From Spiroplasma chrysopicola DF-1 (GTDB taxonomy: Bacteria > Bacillota_I > Bacilli_A > Mycoplasmatales > Mycoplasmataceae), in NCBI RefSeq assembly GCF_000400935.1, contig NC_021280.1, positions 372,001 through 436,000 on the forward strand: DNA of 64,000 nucleotides, read 5' to 3'. The notes beneath the pieces are model-generated. The model ran no database searches. It had not been told where the DNA came from and saw nothing but the letters and a program-made list of their open reading frames with translations. How positions within the stretch are numbered: position 1 is the stretch's first letter; each line of letters opens with the position of its first letter. A program made the translations under genes and the position numbers. This document shows positions 30,279 to 40,570 of the stretch, piece by piece.

Positions 30279-31016
30279 ATGGAGCGCTATGAAGTTAATT
30301 TAGAACAATTTACTGGCCCATTAGATTTATTATTACATCTGATTAAGGGCAAAGAACTTGATATTTTTACAATTAGTTTAGCGCAATTGACCGATCAATT
30401 TACTGGTTATTTAGCTAATGTTAATGACCTTAATATTGAAATGGCATCAGAGTATTTGTTGATGGCCAGTTATTTAGTTGAAATTAAGACTAAGTTATTA
30501 ATTCCAAAACAAGAAGTGGAAATTGAAGATAACTACGAAACTGATTTACGCAATGAATTAATTGCCCGATTATTAGAATACAAAAAAATTAAAGAAGTAA
30601 CAAAGTATTTTAAAGCACAACATGAACAAGGTCGCCAGTATTTGTCAAAACCAAAAACAATTATTAAAGGTAACAAAGTTCCTGATGAACAATTACCATT
30701 ATCTCCAAAAATTAATGTTGATAAATTAGCTAATACTTTTTTAAAAATGCTGGAACGAATTAATTTACAACGTCCCTTACAATCAAATATTGTGATTAGC
30801 GAAGTGTCTCCAGAAGATATGGCGGTTAAAATTGTCCAGTTAATGGGGGTGACAACAAAGACATGATTACTAGAAGAATTATTAAGTCATTTTGAACCAA
30901 CTCTACAAATATTTGTTGCTTGTTTTATTGCTTTACTTGATTTAGCGCGAAGTCAAAAAATTGTGATCGAACAATCAGATCATTTAGAACAAATTTATCT
31001 TACTTTTCAGGAGTAA
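30279..31016 (+). CDS. scpA: Segregation and condensation protein A
   Basis: A 245-residue kleisin that bridges the SMC dimer and, with ScpB, compacts and separates chromosomes. N-terminal F-T-G-P-L-D-L-L-L-H-L-I-K is the family hallmark and binds the SMC neck; the C-terminal winged helix ends in D-L-A-R-S-Q-K-I-V-I-E-Q. Start is set at ATG 30279 because the AGAAAGGA (30262-30269) is too close to the in-frame TTG at 30273. scpB follows 15 bases later. Confidence 0.95.
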
Positions 31017-31031
31017 CAAGGAGGAAAACAG

Positions 31032-31580
31032 ATGAATAATGCAGAAAAAATCGCTTTATTAGAAGGTTTATTATTTTTAGTTGGCGATGAAGGAATTATG
31101 TTAGATGAAATTTGTGAAGTTTTAGAGTTAGAACCAAATGAAGTAACGTTATTATTAACTGAGTTAGAAAAAGAGTATCAACAAAATACTCGTCGTGGTT
31201 TTATTATTACCAAATTTGCCAAAAAATACCGCTTAACAACCAAAAAAGAATATTATAGTTTTTATTTAAAATTAGCTAATAATAAATTTGAAAGTAAACT
31301 ATCACAAGCCGCGTTAGAAACATTGGCGATAATTGCCTATCGGGGACCAATTTCTAAACCAGAAATTGAGGATTTACGGGGCGTTAATTCCGATAATGTT
31401 ATTCACAAATTAAAAGCACGTGAATTAATTAAAGAAGTTGGTAAAAGTGAAATTGCTGGGAAACCAATGAACTATCAAGTAACCGAAGAATTTTTAAAGG
31501 TTTTTAAATTATCATCGTTATCAGAGTTACCAGAATTGCAAGAAACAAAATTAGAAGATGATGAGGAGTTATTTAAATAA
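31032..31580 (+). CDS. scpB: Segregation and condensation protein B
   Basis: A 182-residue ScpB with two winged-helix domains: the first begins L-L-E-G-L-L-F-L-V-G-D-E-G, the second holds E-T-L-A-I-I-A-Y-R-G-P-I-S-K-P-E-I-E-D-L-R-G-V-N, the best-conserved part of the family. ScpB binds the linker of ScpA in the SMC complex. RBS AAGGAGG precedes the ATG. The stop is one base before the rluB start, giving the scpA-scpB-rluB order usual in Firmicutes. Confidence 0.96.
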   Translation: MNNAEKIALLEGLLFLVGDEGIMLDEICEVLELEPNEVTLLLTELEKEYQQNTRRGFIITKFAKKYRLTTKKEYYSFYLKLANNKFESKLSQAALETLAIIAYRGPISKPEIEDLRGVNSDNVIHKLKARELIKEVGKSEIAGKPMNYQVTEEFLKVFKLSSLSELPELQETKLEDDEELFK

Positions 31581-31581
31581 G

Positions 31582-32331
31582 ATGGAACGTTTACAGAAAG
31601 TTATTGCCAATTCGGGCTATTGTTCCCGACGAAAAGCAGAAGAGTTAATTTCCGCTGGGAAAGTAACAGTTAATGGGGTGGTTACAAGTGAGCTAGGAAT
31701 AAAAGTTGGACCATACGATAAAATTGCAATTAATAATAAACCATTGCAAAATATTAACCGTGAAAAAGTTTATATTATGTTAAATAAACCACGAAATTGT
31801 GTGTCAACAATGTCTGATCCCCAGCATCGTCGGACAGTATTAAGCTATATTCAAGGGATTTCCCAACGAATTTATCCAGTTGGTCGTTTAGACTATGATA
31901 CTAGTGGGTTATTGTTATTAACAAATGATGGTGATTTTGCTAATATTATTACTCATCCTAGCCATGTTGTTGATAAAACATACCATGTTTTAATTAATGG
32001 GGCCATTAGCAAAACAGAATTACAACAATTAGCGCGTGGGGTGGAAATTGAACCAGGAATAATTTCTAGTCCGGCAACGGTAAAATTATTAAACTATGCT
32101 GACAAAACAAATAATGCTGTTGTTAGTTTGACAATTCATGAAGGAAAAAAACATCAAGTTAAAAGGATGCTAAGTGCGGTTGGCAAAGAAGTTTTAAAAT
32201 TAAAACGCGTTGCAATTGCCTTTTTAGAATTAGATGAAACACTTCGTCCTGGGGAATGAAGGCATTTAAAACCAAAAGAAGTTAAACGCTTTTTTGGGTT
32301 AGGTGTGATAGCAAAACCGAAAAACAATTAG
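31582..32331 (+). CDS. rluB: 23S rRNA pseudouridine synthase RluB family
   Basis: A 249-residue pseudouridine synthase. An S4 RNA-binding domain (M-E-R-L-Q-K-V-I-A-N-S-G-Y-C-S-R-R-K-A-E) is followed by the catalytic domain with the active Asp in V-G-R-L-D-Y-D-T-S-G-L-L-L-L-T-N-D-G. The late K-H-Q-V-K-R-M-L motif is present. RluB acts on helix 93 of 23S rRNA in characterised species; RluE/RsuA family members are similar, so the exact site is inferred from gene context. ATG 31582 is chosen over upstream in-frame ATGs because of GAGGAG at 31564. Confidence 0.9.
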
Positions 32332-32346
32332 TGGAGGATTAAATAA

Positions 32347-32946
32347 ATGAAAATTACGTTAGCGGGTGTTGTTGGAGTTGGTAAATCAACAATTAGCCAA
32401 ATGCTAGGAGCAAAACATAATTATCTTGTCATGGATGAACCAGTTGAAGAAAATCCTTATCTAGATGCATATTATCAAGACCCAAAAGCAATGGCCTTTA
32501 AAATGCAAGTATATATGGTAATGGCTCGTAGTAAACAGTTAAAACAGGCCAAAATTACCCCAAATATTATTTTTGATCGTAGTATTTTAGAAGATGCAAT
32601 TTTTGTTGATGTTCTTTATGAACTAGGTTATATGAATGAAGTTGATTATAAAGTCTATATGGAATTTTATAATATTGTTGTATTAGAAAGCTTATATTTA
32701 GATGACCAAATTAAACCAGATTTAGTTGTTTATTTACAAGTTGATCCGAGCATTGCGATTGAACGGATTAAAAAAAGAGGGCGTGCCAGTGAGCAAGCAG
32801 TTGATAAGGCATACTGAATTTTACTAAACCAAAAATATGAAGAATGATATCAAAAAATTAAAGATAAATTCAATGTTTTAATTATTAATGCCAATAAGAA
32901 AACCCCAGAAGAAATTGTTAGTTTAATTGAAAAGGAAATAAAATAA
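32347..32946 (+). CDS. Deoxynucleoside kinase (deoxyadenosine/deoxyguanosine type)
   Basis: A 199-residue P-loop kinase that phosphorylates salvaged deoxynucleosides. The P-loop is G-V-V-G-V-G-K-S-T, the D-E-P-V-E-E-N-P-Y motif and the E/D-R-S motif (F-D-R-S-I-L-E-D) are those of the dCK/dGK family, and the lid is R-I-K-K-R-G-R. Base preference cannot be read. GTGGAGG precedes ATG 32347. Last gene of the scpA unit. Mollicutes depend on such kinases. Confidence 0.9.
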
Positions 32947-32979
32947 AAGGATTTATTAGTATAATAAATCCTTTTATTT
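32943..32979. terminator. Bidirectional terminator between the kinase gene and ppa
   Basis: AAAAGGATTTATTA pairs with TAATAAATCCTTTT, with T-rich sequence on both sides, serving both convergent genes. Confidence 0.75.
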
Positions 32980-32987
32980 TATTCAAA

Positions 32988-33551
32988 TTAAGCTTGACCA
33001 AGTCCTTTTTCTTTTCAAATAGCCATTACTTTTTCTTTACCTTCTGTTTCTAAAATTGTTTTATATTCTAAATAACGTTCTTGGCATTCCTTGATTTCTT
33101 TTAAAGCTTGGTCTAAACCACTTCAACCATTAATGTGTACTTCTTTTTTTTGCAAGGCTTTATATTGTAAAAAGAAGTTTTCAATTTCATCCTTTAGATG
33201 CTGAGGAATGTCATCTAATGTTTTTATATGTTTAAAACGCGGATCATCATTAACAACACCAATTAGTTTAGTATCAATTTCACCATTATCAATCATATTA
33301 ATTGTTCCTAAAACACGAATATTAATTTGACAACCTGGGACAGTTGGATAAGTAATTAATGAAATGACATCTAATGGGTCACCATCTCAGTCTAATGTAT
33401 TTTCAATAAATCCATACTCACCTGGATAAAAATTAGCCCCATATAAGACACGATCTAAGAAGATACGACCAGTTTTACTATCATATTCATATTTGTTGGC
33501 GCTACCCTTGGGAATTTCAATAATAACGGGTACGATGTTATCTTTTTTCAT
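32988..33551 (-). CDS. ppa: Inorganic pyrophosphatase
   Basis: A 187-residue family I pyrophosphatase on the minus strand, which hydrolyses PPi released by biosynthesis. Motifs [11 protein letters not shown], the metal-binding D-G-D-P-L-D-V (D-W-D-G-D-P-L-D-V) and D-D-P-R are present. It contains TGA-coded Trp and is therefore invisible as a single frame under the standard code. Start ATG at 33551 with GAAGGA upstream. Confidence 0.95.
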
Positions 33552-33682
33552 TTTTTTCCTTCTTTCTTTTTAATTCTAAATATTAATATAACATATATAA
33601 TTAAATTATATTACGAAATTGCCATTTATCTTTCGAAAAAAATCAGTTATAATTAATAAAAATCAAAAAAGGAGCTAAAATA

Positions 33683-34384
33683 ATGCGCCAAAAATATCAG
33701 CAAATTTTTAAAATTAATAGTAGAAAAATTGTTAGTTTAGCCATTATTGTGGCGTTATATGTTTTATTATCATGAATCAGTAAACTAATTAACTTATCAA
33801 TTTTTCCGGCTGCCCCATTTTTAAAAATCGAATTAACAGATTTTATTTTTTTAATGGCTTTAAAAATTATTGGATTGTTTTATACCTTATTTATTACAAT
33901 TGTTGTTTCGTGATTACGAATCCTATATTTGGGGGATTTGCCGATTGATGTTTTTGCCCTAATGCTAGCTGATCTTGTTTTTATTATTTTGTTTTGAGGA
34001 TTAACATTCCTGTTTAATAAAATCATCGCTAACCAAAAAAATAGCAAAAAACTTGAGTATTTATCGTTAAGTTGTGCCTTAGGTTTAGCAACAGTTGGGG
34101 TTAGTTTTATAATGGCCTTTTTTAACTGATTATTTATCTTACCAATGTATGGGGCTTTTATGAATTACCCCCCTGAAGTAATTACTTGATTTAAGGGAAT
34201 TTTGATTCCAATTTTAGTGCCATTTAATTTAATTAAATTTGGGATAAATGGAGTTTTTTTTGTAATGATTTATCGGGCTGTTGTTATTATTGCCCAGCAA
34301 TATCACCATCGTCAATTTAATCAAGCGCCAAAACGATTTCCAGTTTATTCAATCCTTGATTTTTCCGAAGAATTATACTGTTAA
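33683..34384 (+). CDS. ECF transporter S component, RibU-like
   Basis: A 233-residue membrane protein with five to six spans. The segment F-P-A-A-P-F-L-K-I-E-L-T-D-F after the first span is typical of substrate-binding S subunits of energy-coupling factor importers, most like the riboflavin subunit RibU. It would need the shared EcfA/A'/T module encoded elsewhere. No FMN riboswitch is seen upstream (about 100 bases only). Substrate riboflavin is likely but not proven; pantothenate or other vitamins are alternatives. RBS AAAGGAG. An IS element lies nine bases past its stop. Confidence 0.72.
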
Positions 34385-34392
34385 AATTCTCG

Positions 34393-34407
34393 TAAATAAA
34401 AGGAAAT
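34393..34407 (+). repeat. 15-bp target-site duplication, left copy
   Basis: TAAATAAAAGGAAAT stands at 34393-34407 and identically at 35567-35581, flanking the IS element. Confidence 0.88.
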
Positions 34408-35566
34408 TGTAAGGTACCATAGACATTTAAGACCAGTTAGTCTTTTAAAAATTTTAACACAGCTTCAGCAGGTGTTAAAAGATTTATGCTCTTATGTCGT
34501 CGAATATTGTTATAATAATTTAGAAAGATTTTAATTTGTTTTTCAATATCATCAATTTCCTTAAGATATCTTGGTAAATATTCAAAAAACTTATTTCAGT
34601 TACGATGAAATCTTTCAATTTTCCCATTTGACTGTGGGGAACGCACTGGAGTTGTCTGATGAGCAACTCCTTTTTTATTTACTGCTTTTGTAAATTCACT
34701 TTTTCGATGAGCATAATTTGAACGATGATTATATACATATTCAGTTCCATTGTCTGTTCGAATTCTCTTAATGTTAATGCCAATATTTTTAAATTCAAAA
34801 TAAGCTTTTTCAAATAGTTTAGCAGCAATATCTTGTGTTTTATGCGCAGAAACATAAGCCACTGCATAACGTGATTTTTCATCAATGTAATCAAAAATAT
34901 ACAAATCTTTTTTGTAACCTGTCATATTTTTAGTTAATATTTTAACATCATGTTGAACATGTCCTAATTCGGGCATTTCATAACGTTGATATATTTTCTT
35001 TATATTTTTACGCTTAGAATAATTATTAAATGTTTTATCTCATTTTATTAATGTTTTAATGTTATGTTTAATTGGCATATTTTGGTAGGTAAAATAATTT
35101 GCTAATGTTAAATTATAAAACTCATATATCCCTGTGCCATATTTTTCTCGGTATGTTTTAATCATCTTAGCAATTTTTCTTTTATATATTTTACTATAAT
35201 GATAATGAATAGTTTTTGGTCGTGTTGAAGTCTTTTTAAATCATTCAAAATCATAAGAATTTAATAAAAATTCTTTAATTTTATTTGATCATGTATAAAA
35301 TGTTTGTTTGCCTTTATAAAATAATTTAATTAACTGGTTTAATGAGTGACTTTTTAAATAGTATTTATGGCATAAATTAAAATAATTTGACAAATGATGA
35401 TAGATATAATTTGTTTCTTTAGTTGGTTCAACACGCCCATACCACTTTTTAAAACCACGATGTAATTTATATAATTCATTTTCAGTAATAATACTTGTTA
35501 TCATTTTTAATCCTCCTAAATTTATTCTAAAGAATTTAGTGGTCTTAAATGTGTGTGGTTTTTACA
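34408..35566 (-). mobile_element. IS481-like insertion sequence, 1159 bp
   Basis: The ends are imperfect inverted repeats of about 26 bp starting TGTAA and sharing CATTTAAGACC: TGTAAGGTACCATAGACATT at 34408 and, reversed, TGTAAAAACCACACACATTT from 35566. One transposase gene fills the element in reverse orientation. TGT ends, a single DDE transposase and a target duplication as long as 15 bp fit the IS481 family as I remember it. An identical duplication and an intact gene indicate a recent insertion. A small relative lies at 55413-55493. Confidence 0.85.
34437..35504 (-). CDS. DDE transposase of the IS element
   Basis: A 355-residue integrase-core transposase that cuts and joins the ends of its element. 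After a basic N-terminal HTH-like region, the catalytic triad is visible as G-H-V-Q-H-D-V, the second Asp in R-I-R-T-D-N-G-T-E-Y and the Glu in S-P-Q-S-N-G-K-I-E-R-F-H-R. The end reads H-K-S-I-N-L-L-T-P-A-E. TGA codes Trp, so the gene was adapted to code 4 before or after entry. RBS TAGGAGGA precedes ATG 35504. It seems complete and possibly active. Confidence 0.88.
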
Positions 35567-35581
35567 TAAATAAAAGGAAAT
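35567..35581 (+). repeat. 15-bp target-site duplication, right copy
   Basis: Identical to 34393-34407. It ends four bases before the -35 box of the tRNA-Arg promoter. Confidence 0.88.
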
Positions 35582-35585
35582 GATA

Positions 35586-35613
35586 TTGAAAATTATCTGG
35601 GATATGTTATGAT
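35586..35613 (+). promoter_or_regulatory. Promoter of tRNA-Arg
   Basis: TTGAAA (35586-35591) and TATGAT (35608-35613), spacing 16 bp, 11 bases before the tRNA. Confidence 0.65.
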
Positions 35614-35624
35614 ATTTAAGATAT

Positions 35625-35701
35625 GCCCACGTAGCTCAGTAGGATAGAGCATGCGCCTTCTAAGCGTAGGGTCGTGAGTTCGAATCTCTCCGTGGGCGCC
35701 A
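35625..35701 (+). tRNA. tRNA-Arg (anticodon UCU)
   Basis: Acceptor GCCCACG/CGTGGGC, D stem GCTC/GAGC, anticodon stem with loop CTTCTAA (anticodon TCT, reads AGA/AGG), T loop GTTCGAATC, discriminator G and encoded CCA. This decodes AGA, the main Arg codon beside CGT in such AT-rich genomes. Confidence 0.95.
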
Positions 35702-35717
35702 TTAAATTGAAAAAAAC

Positions 35718-35755
35718 AAAACCTTATTTAGAAAAAATAAATAAGGTTTTATTTT
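35718..35755 (+). terminator. Terminator of tRNA-Arg
   Basis: AAAACCTTATTTA (35718-35730) pairs with TAAATAAGGTTTT (35738-35750). Confidence 0.75.
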
Positions 35756-35802
35756 GGTTAAATATTAATTATAATAATAACAACAAGAAAAGGGGAATGG
35801 TG

Positions 35803-36558
35803 ATGGGACAAGATAATTACTATGATGAATTATTATCAACAATTAAAAATTTAATTGCGCAAGGACAATATCAGAACGCCCAAGAAAAAATCAAGGATGA
35901 ATTAGCAATGCCCTATGTTCCTAACCTGGTTGAAAAAGAATTAAAAACTTTGGCGAAGGTGATTACTAGCCAAATAAAATATGATAAAGACCTTGATAAC
36001 CCTTGAACGCCAGCTAAAATTACCGCAGTTTTAACTCAACCCTTATTGTCAGTTGATGAATTTTTAATGGTTGTCCCAATTTTACAAGCCCAAAATTTAC
36101 GAAATTTTTTACCAATAATTACAGAACTATTAGTTAATCCAGCCATTGCTGATCCAATTAAAGTTCGCGTATTATTTCTGTTGCAAGAACAAGAAATTAC
36201 AACCCCAATCAAAGTTGTTAAAAAAAAGATGACTTTCACAACTACCCCTGATAAATTAAAATGGACTTATGATGATGATAATCATCAAACGATGATAAAA
36301 TTATTTGATGAAATAGTTTATAATGACAACCCTAGTTTATACCACTTATGTTTAAACTTATTAGAAGCTTATTATCTATATCGCTTCCCTGATTCATTAG
36401 CAACGCTTGAGATTCCTGTTTTAACGATTGCGATTATTACTCAAGCCAATAAGATGCTTGGCGTTGATTATGCATATCAACAATTAGCCAGTCGTTTTGG
36501 TGTTAACCCCCAATTAGTGGCTGATCATGTTAGTGTTCTTAGCCAAATTGATTTTTAG
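35803..36558 (+). CDS. DUF3196-like protein of Mollicutes
   Basis: A 251-residue, soluble, alpha-helical protein. The N-terminal part (Y-Y-D-E-L-L-S-T-I-K-N-L-I-A-Q-G-Q-Y-Q-N-A) has a TPR-like helix pair; later L-Y-H-L-C-L-N-L-L-E-A-Y-Y-L-Y-R. I associate it with the DUF3196 family found upstream of tig in Mollicutes; that name is from memory. Start chosen at ATG 35803, seven bases after AAGGGG, rather than the ATG two codons earlier. Possibly a ribosome- or chaperone-linked role given tig next to it. Confidence 0.6.
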
Positions 36559-36654
36559 GATTATAACCAAATGTTTTAAAAAAACGAAAATTAATTTATA
36601 TAAATTAGACTTTTTGTTATAATTGTAAATGTGTAAAAGAAGGTAGGTAGTTAT

Positions 36655-37944
36655 ATGAAATTTAAAGCAGAAAAAATCCTTGCAAAAGGGATTGGAAAAT
36701 GAACTGTAACAATTGATGGTAAAGAATGAACAGACTATGTAAAAAAAGCTGAACAAAAAGCCGCTAATGAATTAGAAATCCCAGGTTTTCGGAAAGGAAA
36801 AGTTCCGGCTGATTTAATTAAAAAACATTTAACAGAAGCAAAAATTTTAAACAGTGCGCACCGTTTAGTTGTAAATAAAGCTTATGAATTTGCGTTTAAC
36901 CAAAAATCAGATGTTCAACCATTTTCATCACCAGTTCCAACTGTTAAAAAATTAAGTAAAGAAGAATACATTTTGGAGTTAGACTTTGATTTAAAACCAG
37001 AAATCACAATTAATCGTTATACAGGGTTTGATAATATTAAAAAAGAAAAAGTTGGTGCTAAAAAAGAAGATATTGATCGTAGTATTGACCAATTACGTGA
37101 TCGCTTTGCGATTCATAAACCAAAAGATAGTGGAATTGAAAAAGGTGATACAGTAATCTTTGATTTTGAAGGTTTTGTTAATAATGAACCATTTAAAGGT
37201 GGTAAAGCAACTGATTTTACTTTAGAAATTGGTAGTGGGCAATTTATTCCAGGTTTTGAAGATGGGATGATTGGTTTTAAAAGTGGTGAAGAACGTGATC
37301 TGCAAGTAACATTCCCTGCCGATTATCATATTGAAGAATTAAAAGGACAACCAGCAGTATTTAAATTAAAAATTAAAGAAGTAAAATCAAAAGAATTACC
37401 AGAATTAAATGATGATTTAGCAAAAGATATTAATTTAAAAGGAATTGATACTTTAGCAAAATTACGTGAACATGTTGAAAATAACATTAAAGAACAATTA
37501 CAAAAACAAGAATATGACCGTTTTATTGGTTTACTATTTCGCGAAATTGTCAAAGATTCAAATATTTTAATTCCAGAATCAATTATTAAAAAAGAAGCTA
37601 ACCAATTAAAAAATGAATTTAAACAAAAATTAACAGCACAACAAATGGATATAAAAACATACAAAGAACGTTCAGGTTTAACTGAAGAAGATATTTATGA
37701 AGAATTATTCAAAGATGCTAAAAATCGTTTAGAAAATGGTGTTATTGTTGATGCGGTTTTAAATAAAGAAAAATTTGATATTAATCCAACCGAAATTGAT
37801 GAACAATATGAAAAATTAGGAAAACAATTTGGAATTGATGGAAAAACTTTAAAAGAAGCCAAATTAATTTCAGAAGAACAAGTAAAAGAACAATTAATTC
37901 ATGATAAAGTTTTTGCCTTTTTATACGAAAAAAATGGTAAATAG
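36655..37944 (+). CDS. tig: Trigger factor (ribosome-bound peptidyl-prolyl isomerase)
   Basis: A 429-residue chaperone that meets nascent chains at the ribosome exit. The ribosome-binding signature is G-F-R-K-G-K-V-P (about residues 44-51). The FKBP-type isomerase domain covers about 155-240 (V-I-F-D-F-E-G-F, G-S-G-Q-F-I-P-G-F-E-D-G), and the helical C-terminal arms follow. All three domains are complete. RBS AGAAGGTAGG. Single gene with a terminator; lon, a protease of the same quality-control network, is next. Confidence 0.97.
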
Positions 37945-37952
37945 TTTTGATT

Positions 37953-37988
37953 AAAACTATTAAAAGAGAATTTTAATAGTTTTTTCTT
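37953..37988 (+). terminator. Terminator of tig
   Basis: AAAACTATTAAAA (37953-37965) with TTTTAATAGTTTT (37971-37983), then T. Confidence 0.8.
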
Positions 37989-38078
37989 TTTAGTTATTTT
38001 TTTAAGTTTGGAAATAAAGTAATTGCAAAATAATAATATTTTGATAGAATAAAAAAACAACAAAAAATATTTAAAAAA

Positions 38079-38120
38079 TTAGCACTTTAATATTGCAAGT
38101 GCTAATTTTTTTGTTATAAT
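38079..38120 (+). promoter_or_regulatory. CIRCE operator overlapping the lon promoter
   Basis: TTAGCACTT (38079-38087), nine bases, AAGTGCTAA (38097-38105): a perfect CIRCE inverted repeat, the binding site of the heat-shock repressor HrcA. The -35 TTGCAA (38093-38098) lies inside it and TATAAT at 38115-38120 follows with 16-bp spacing, so HrcA binding should block RNA polymerase. In Bacillus CIRCE controls groE and dnaK; use for lon is known in Mollicutes. Confidence 0.93.
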
Positions 38121-38212
38121 TCAAGTGTAGTTCAGAAAGTATTAAACTAATTAAAAATAGGATAGAATTAGTTTAATATAAATGAATATTTAACAAGAGG
38201 AGGTATTTTGAA

Positions 38213-40534
38213 ATGGAATCAAAAACAACACAATTAAAGGATGTGCCAGTATTAATTACAAGGGGAAGTTATATTTTTCCAGGGTTTGAACAAGTCCTAG
38301 AAGTTGGCCGTGATAAGTCAGTTTTGGCTGTTAATAAGGCAAATAAAGAATTTGATAACCATATTGTTTTAGTTAGCCAAAAAAAACCATTAGAAGATGA
38401 TCCAAAATTATCAGAAATTTATCGGATTGGTGTTTTAGCCGAATTAAAAATTCGTAAGGTTTGAGAAGATGGTAGTTTAACTGTTAATTTTAAAGCAGTT
38501 GATCGCGTTAAAATTTTAGAATTACGCGAAGGTGAATATTATGCGGCTGATATTGATATTTTAAAATCTTTTGTTAAATCAGATGATAAAATTGCTGAAA
38601 AAATCACAGCAAATATTAAAGAATTAATGGAATTACAAGATATCTTACCAGAAGATTTATTAGATCAAATTGGTGATTCAGTTGATGGTAATGAAGTTGT
38701 CGATACAATTGCGCAGTTTTTACCTTTTATTCCCGTTGCTAAAAAACAAGAAATTTTAGAACAATTAGATGTTGAAAAACGTTTACAAATTATTTTTGAT
38801 CATTTAGTTAACAAGCAACAAGTTAATGACATTGATAATAAAATTACAAAAAAAATTAAAGAACGTGTTGATGAACAACAACGCGAGTATTATTTACGGG
38901 AAAAATTAAAAGCAATTAAAGATGAACTTGGTGAATTTGATGATGCCGCTGATGACATGAAAATTTACAAAGAACGTTTAGAAAAAGAACCATTCCCAAA
39001 AAACATTAAGGAACGAATTGAGCAAGAAATTGCTCGTTATGAATCATTACCACAAGCATCTAGTGAATCAAATATTATTCGTACATATATTGATTGAATG
39101 ATGCAAGTACCATGATGAGAAAAAACTGATGAGAAAAATGATTTAAAATTTGCGAAAGAAATTTTAGATAAATACCACTTTGGTTTAGAAAAAGTTAAAG
39201 AAAGAATTGTTGAATATTTAGCTGTTAAATCAATGACTAATTCATTAAAAGGCCAAATTATTTGTTTAGTTGGGCCCCCAGGGGTTGGAAAAACTAGTTT
39301 AGCAAAATCAATCGCTGAAGCAACTGGTCGTAATTTTGTTAAAGTTGCGTTAGGTGGAGTAAAAGATGAGTCAGAAATTCGGGGACACCGTAAAACCTAT
39401 ATAGGGGCAATGCCTGGTCGAATTATTCAATCAATGAAACGAGCAAAATCAACTAATCCATTATTTTTATTAGATGAAATCGATAAAATGTCATCAGATT
39501 ATCGTGGTGACCCCGCTAGTGCCATGTTAGAGGTATTAGATCCAGAACAAAATGCCGCTTTTTCTGATCACTATTTAGAAGAAAGTTATGATTTAAGCAA
39601 TGTAATGTTTATTGCAACAGCAAACTATTATGATAATATTCCGGAAGCATTAATTGACCGAATGGAAATTATTCAATTATCTTCATATACTGAATTAGAA
39701 AAATCACATATTGCCAAAGATTACTTAGTACCAAAAGTATTAAGCAATAATGGTTTAGCTGATGGTCAGTTAACAATAACTGATGAAGCAATTAATGAAG
39801 TAATTAAACATTATACACGTGAAGCTGGAGTTAGACAATTAGAACGAGACTTAAATGCAATTGCTCGTAAATTTATTGTTAAATTCTTAAATAAAGAAAT
39901 GACAAATCTAACGGTAACAGCTGAAACGGTTAATGAATTATTAGGTAAACGTCGTTTTGAACACACTGAAAAAGAACAAGAATCACAAGTTGGAGTTGTA
40001 ACTGGTTTAGCTTATACCCAATTTGGTGGGGATATTTTACCAATTGAGGTAAATAGTTTTAATGGAAAAGGAAACTTTGTTTTAACCGGGAAACTAGGAG
40101 ATGTGATGAAAGAATCAGCATCAATTGCCCTTGACTATGTCAAAGCCAATGCTGATAAGTTTGGTTTAGATTCAAAATTCTTTGAAAATCATGATATCCA
40201 TATTCACGTTCCGGAAGGAGCGGTACCTAAAGATGGTCCATCTGCAGGAATTACTTTAACAACAGCTATCATTAGTGCGTTAAGTAATCGTCCTGTTTCA
40301 CAAGATATCGGAATGACCGGAGAAATTACGTTACGTGGTCAAGTCTTACCAATTGGGGGATTACGTGAAAAATCAATCTCTGCCAACCGTAGTGGTTTAA
40401 AAACAATTTTAATTCCAAGTAAAAATGTCAAAGATATTGATGATATTCCAAAAGAAGTTCAGGAAGCTTTAAAAATTATTCCAGTTTCGACATATGATGA
40501 AGTCTTTAAAAATGTTTTTGGTAAATTAGAATAA
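38213..40534 (+). CDS. lon: ATP-dependent protease Lon
   Basis: A 773-residue Lon protease, degrading damaged and regulatory proteins in the cytoplasm. N-terminal substrate domain from residue 10; Walker A G-P-P-G-V-G-K-T at 354-361; Walker [10 protein letters not shown]; catalytic Ser677 in K-D-G-P-S-A-G. Full length for the family. GAGGAGG precedes ATG 38213. It is controlled by the CIRCE operator in front, so it should be heat-inducible through HrcA. Confidence 0.97.
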
Positions 40535-40537
40535 CAT

Positions 40538-40570
40538 AAAAAAACATTGCTATATAGCAATGTTTTTTTA
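40538..40570. terminator. Terminator of lon (also at the end of the minus-strand Abi gene)
   Basis: AAAAAACATTGCTA / TAGCAATGTTTTTT, nearly perfect and with A/T tracts on both sides, so it can serve both converging genes. The minus gene's stop lies inside it. Confidence 0.8.

Noticed and set aside
33570-33682. FMN riboswitch before the RibU-like gene
   Set aside because: The upstream region is too short and lacks the conserved FMN-aptamer blocks.
36514-36756. Minus-strand frame between the DUF3196-like gene and tig
   Set aside because: It overlaps the tig start and its RBS on the other strand and has no signals of its own.
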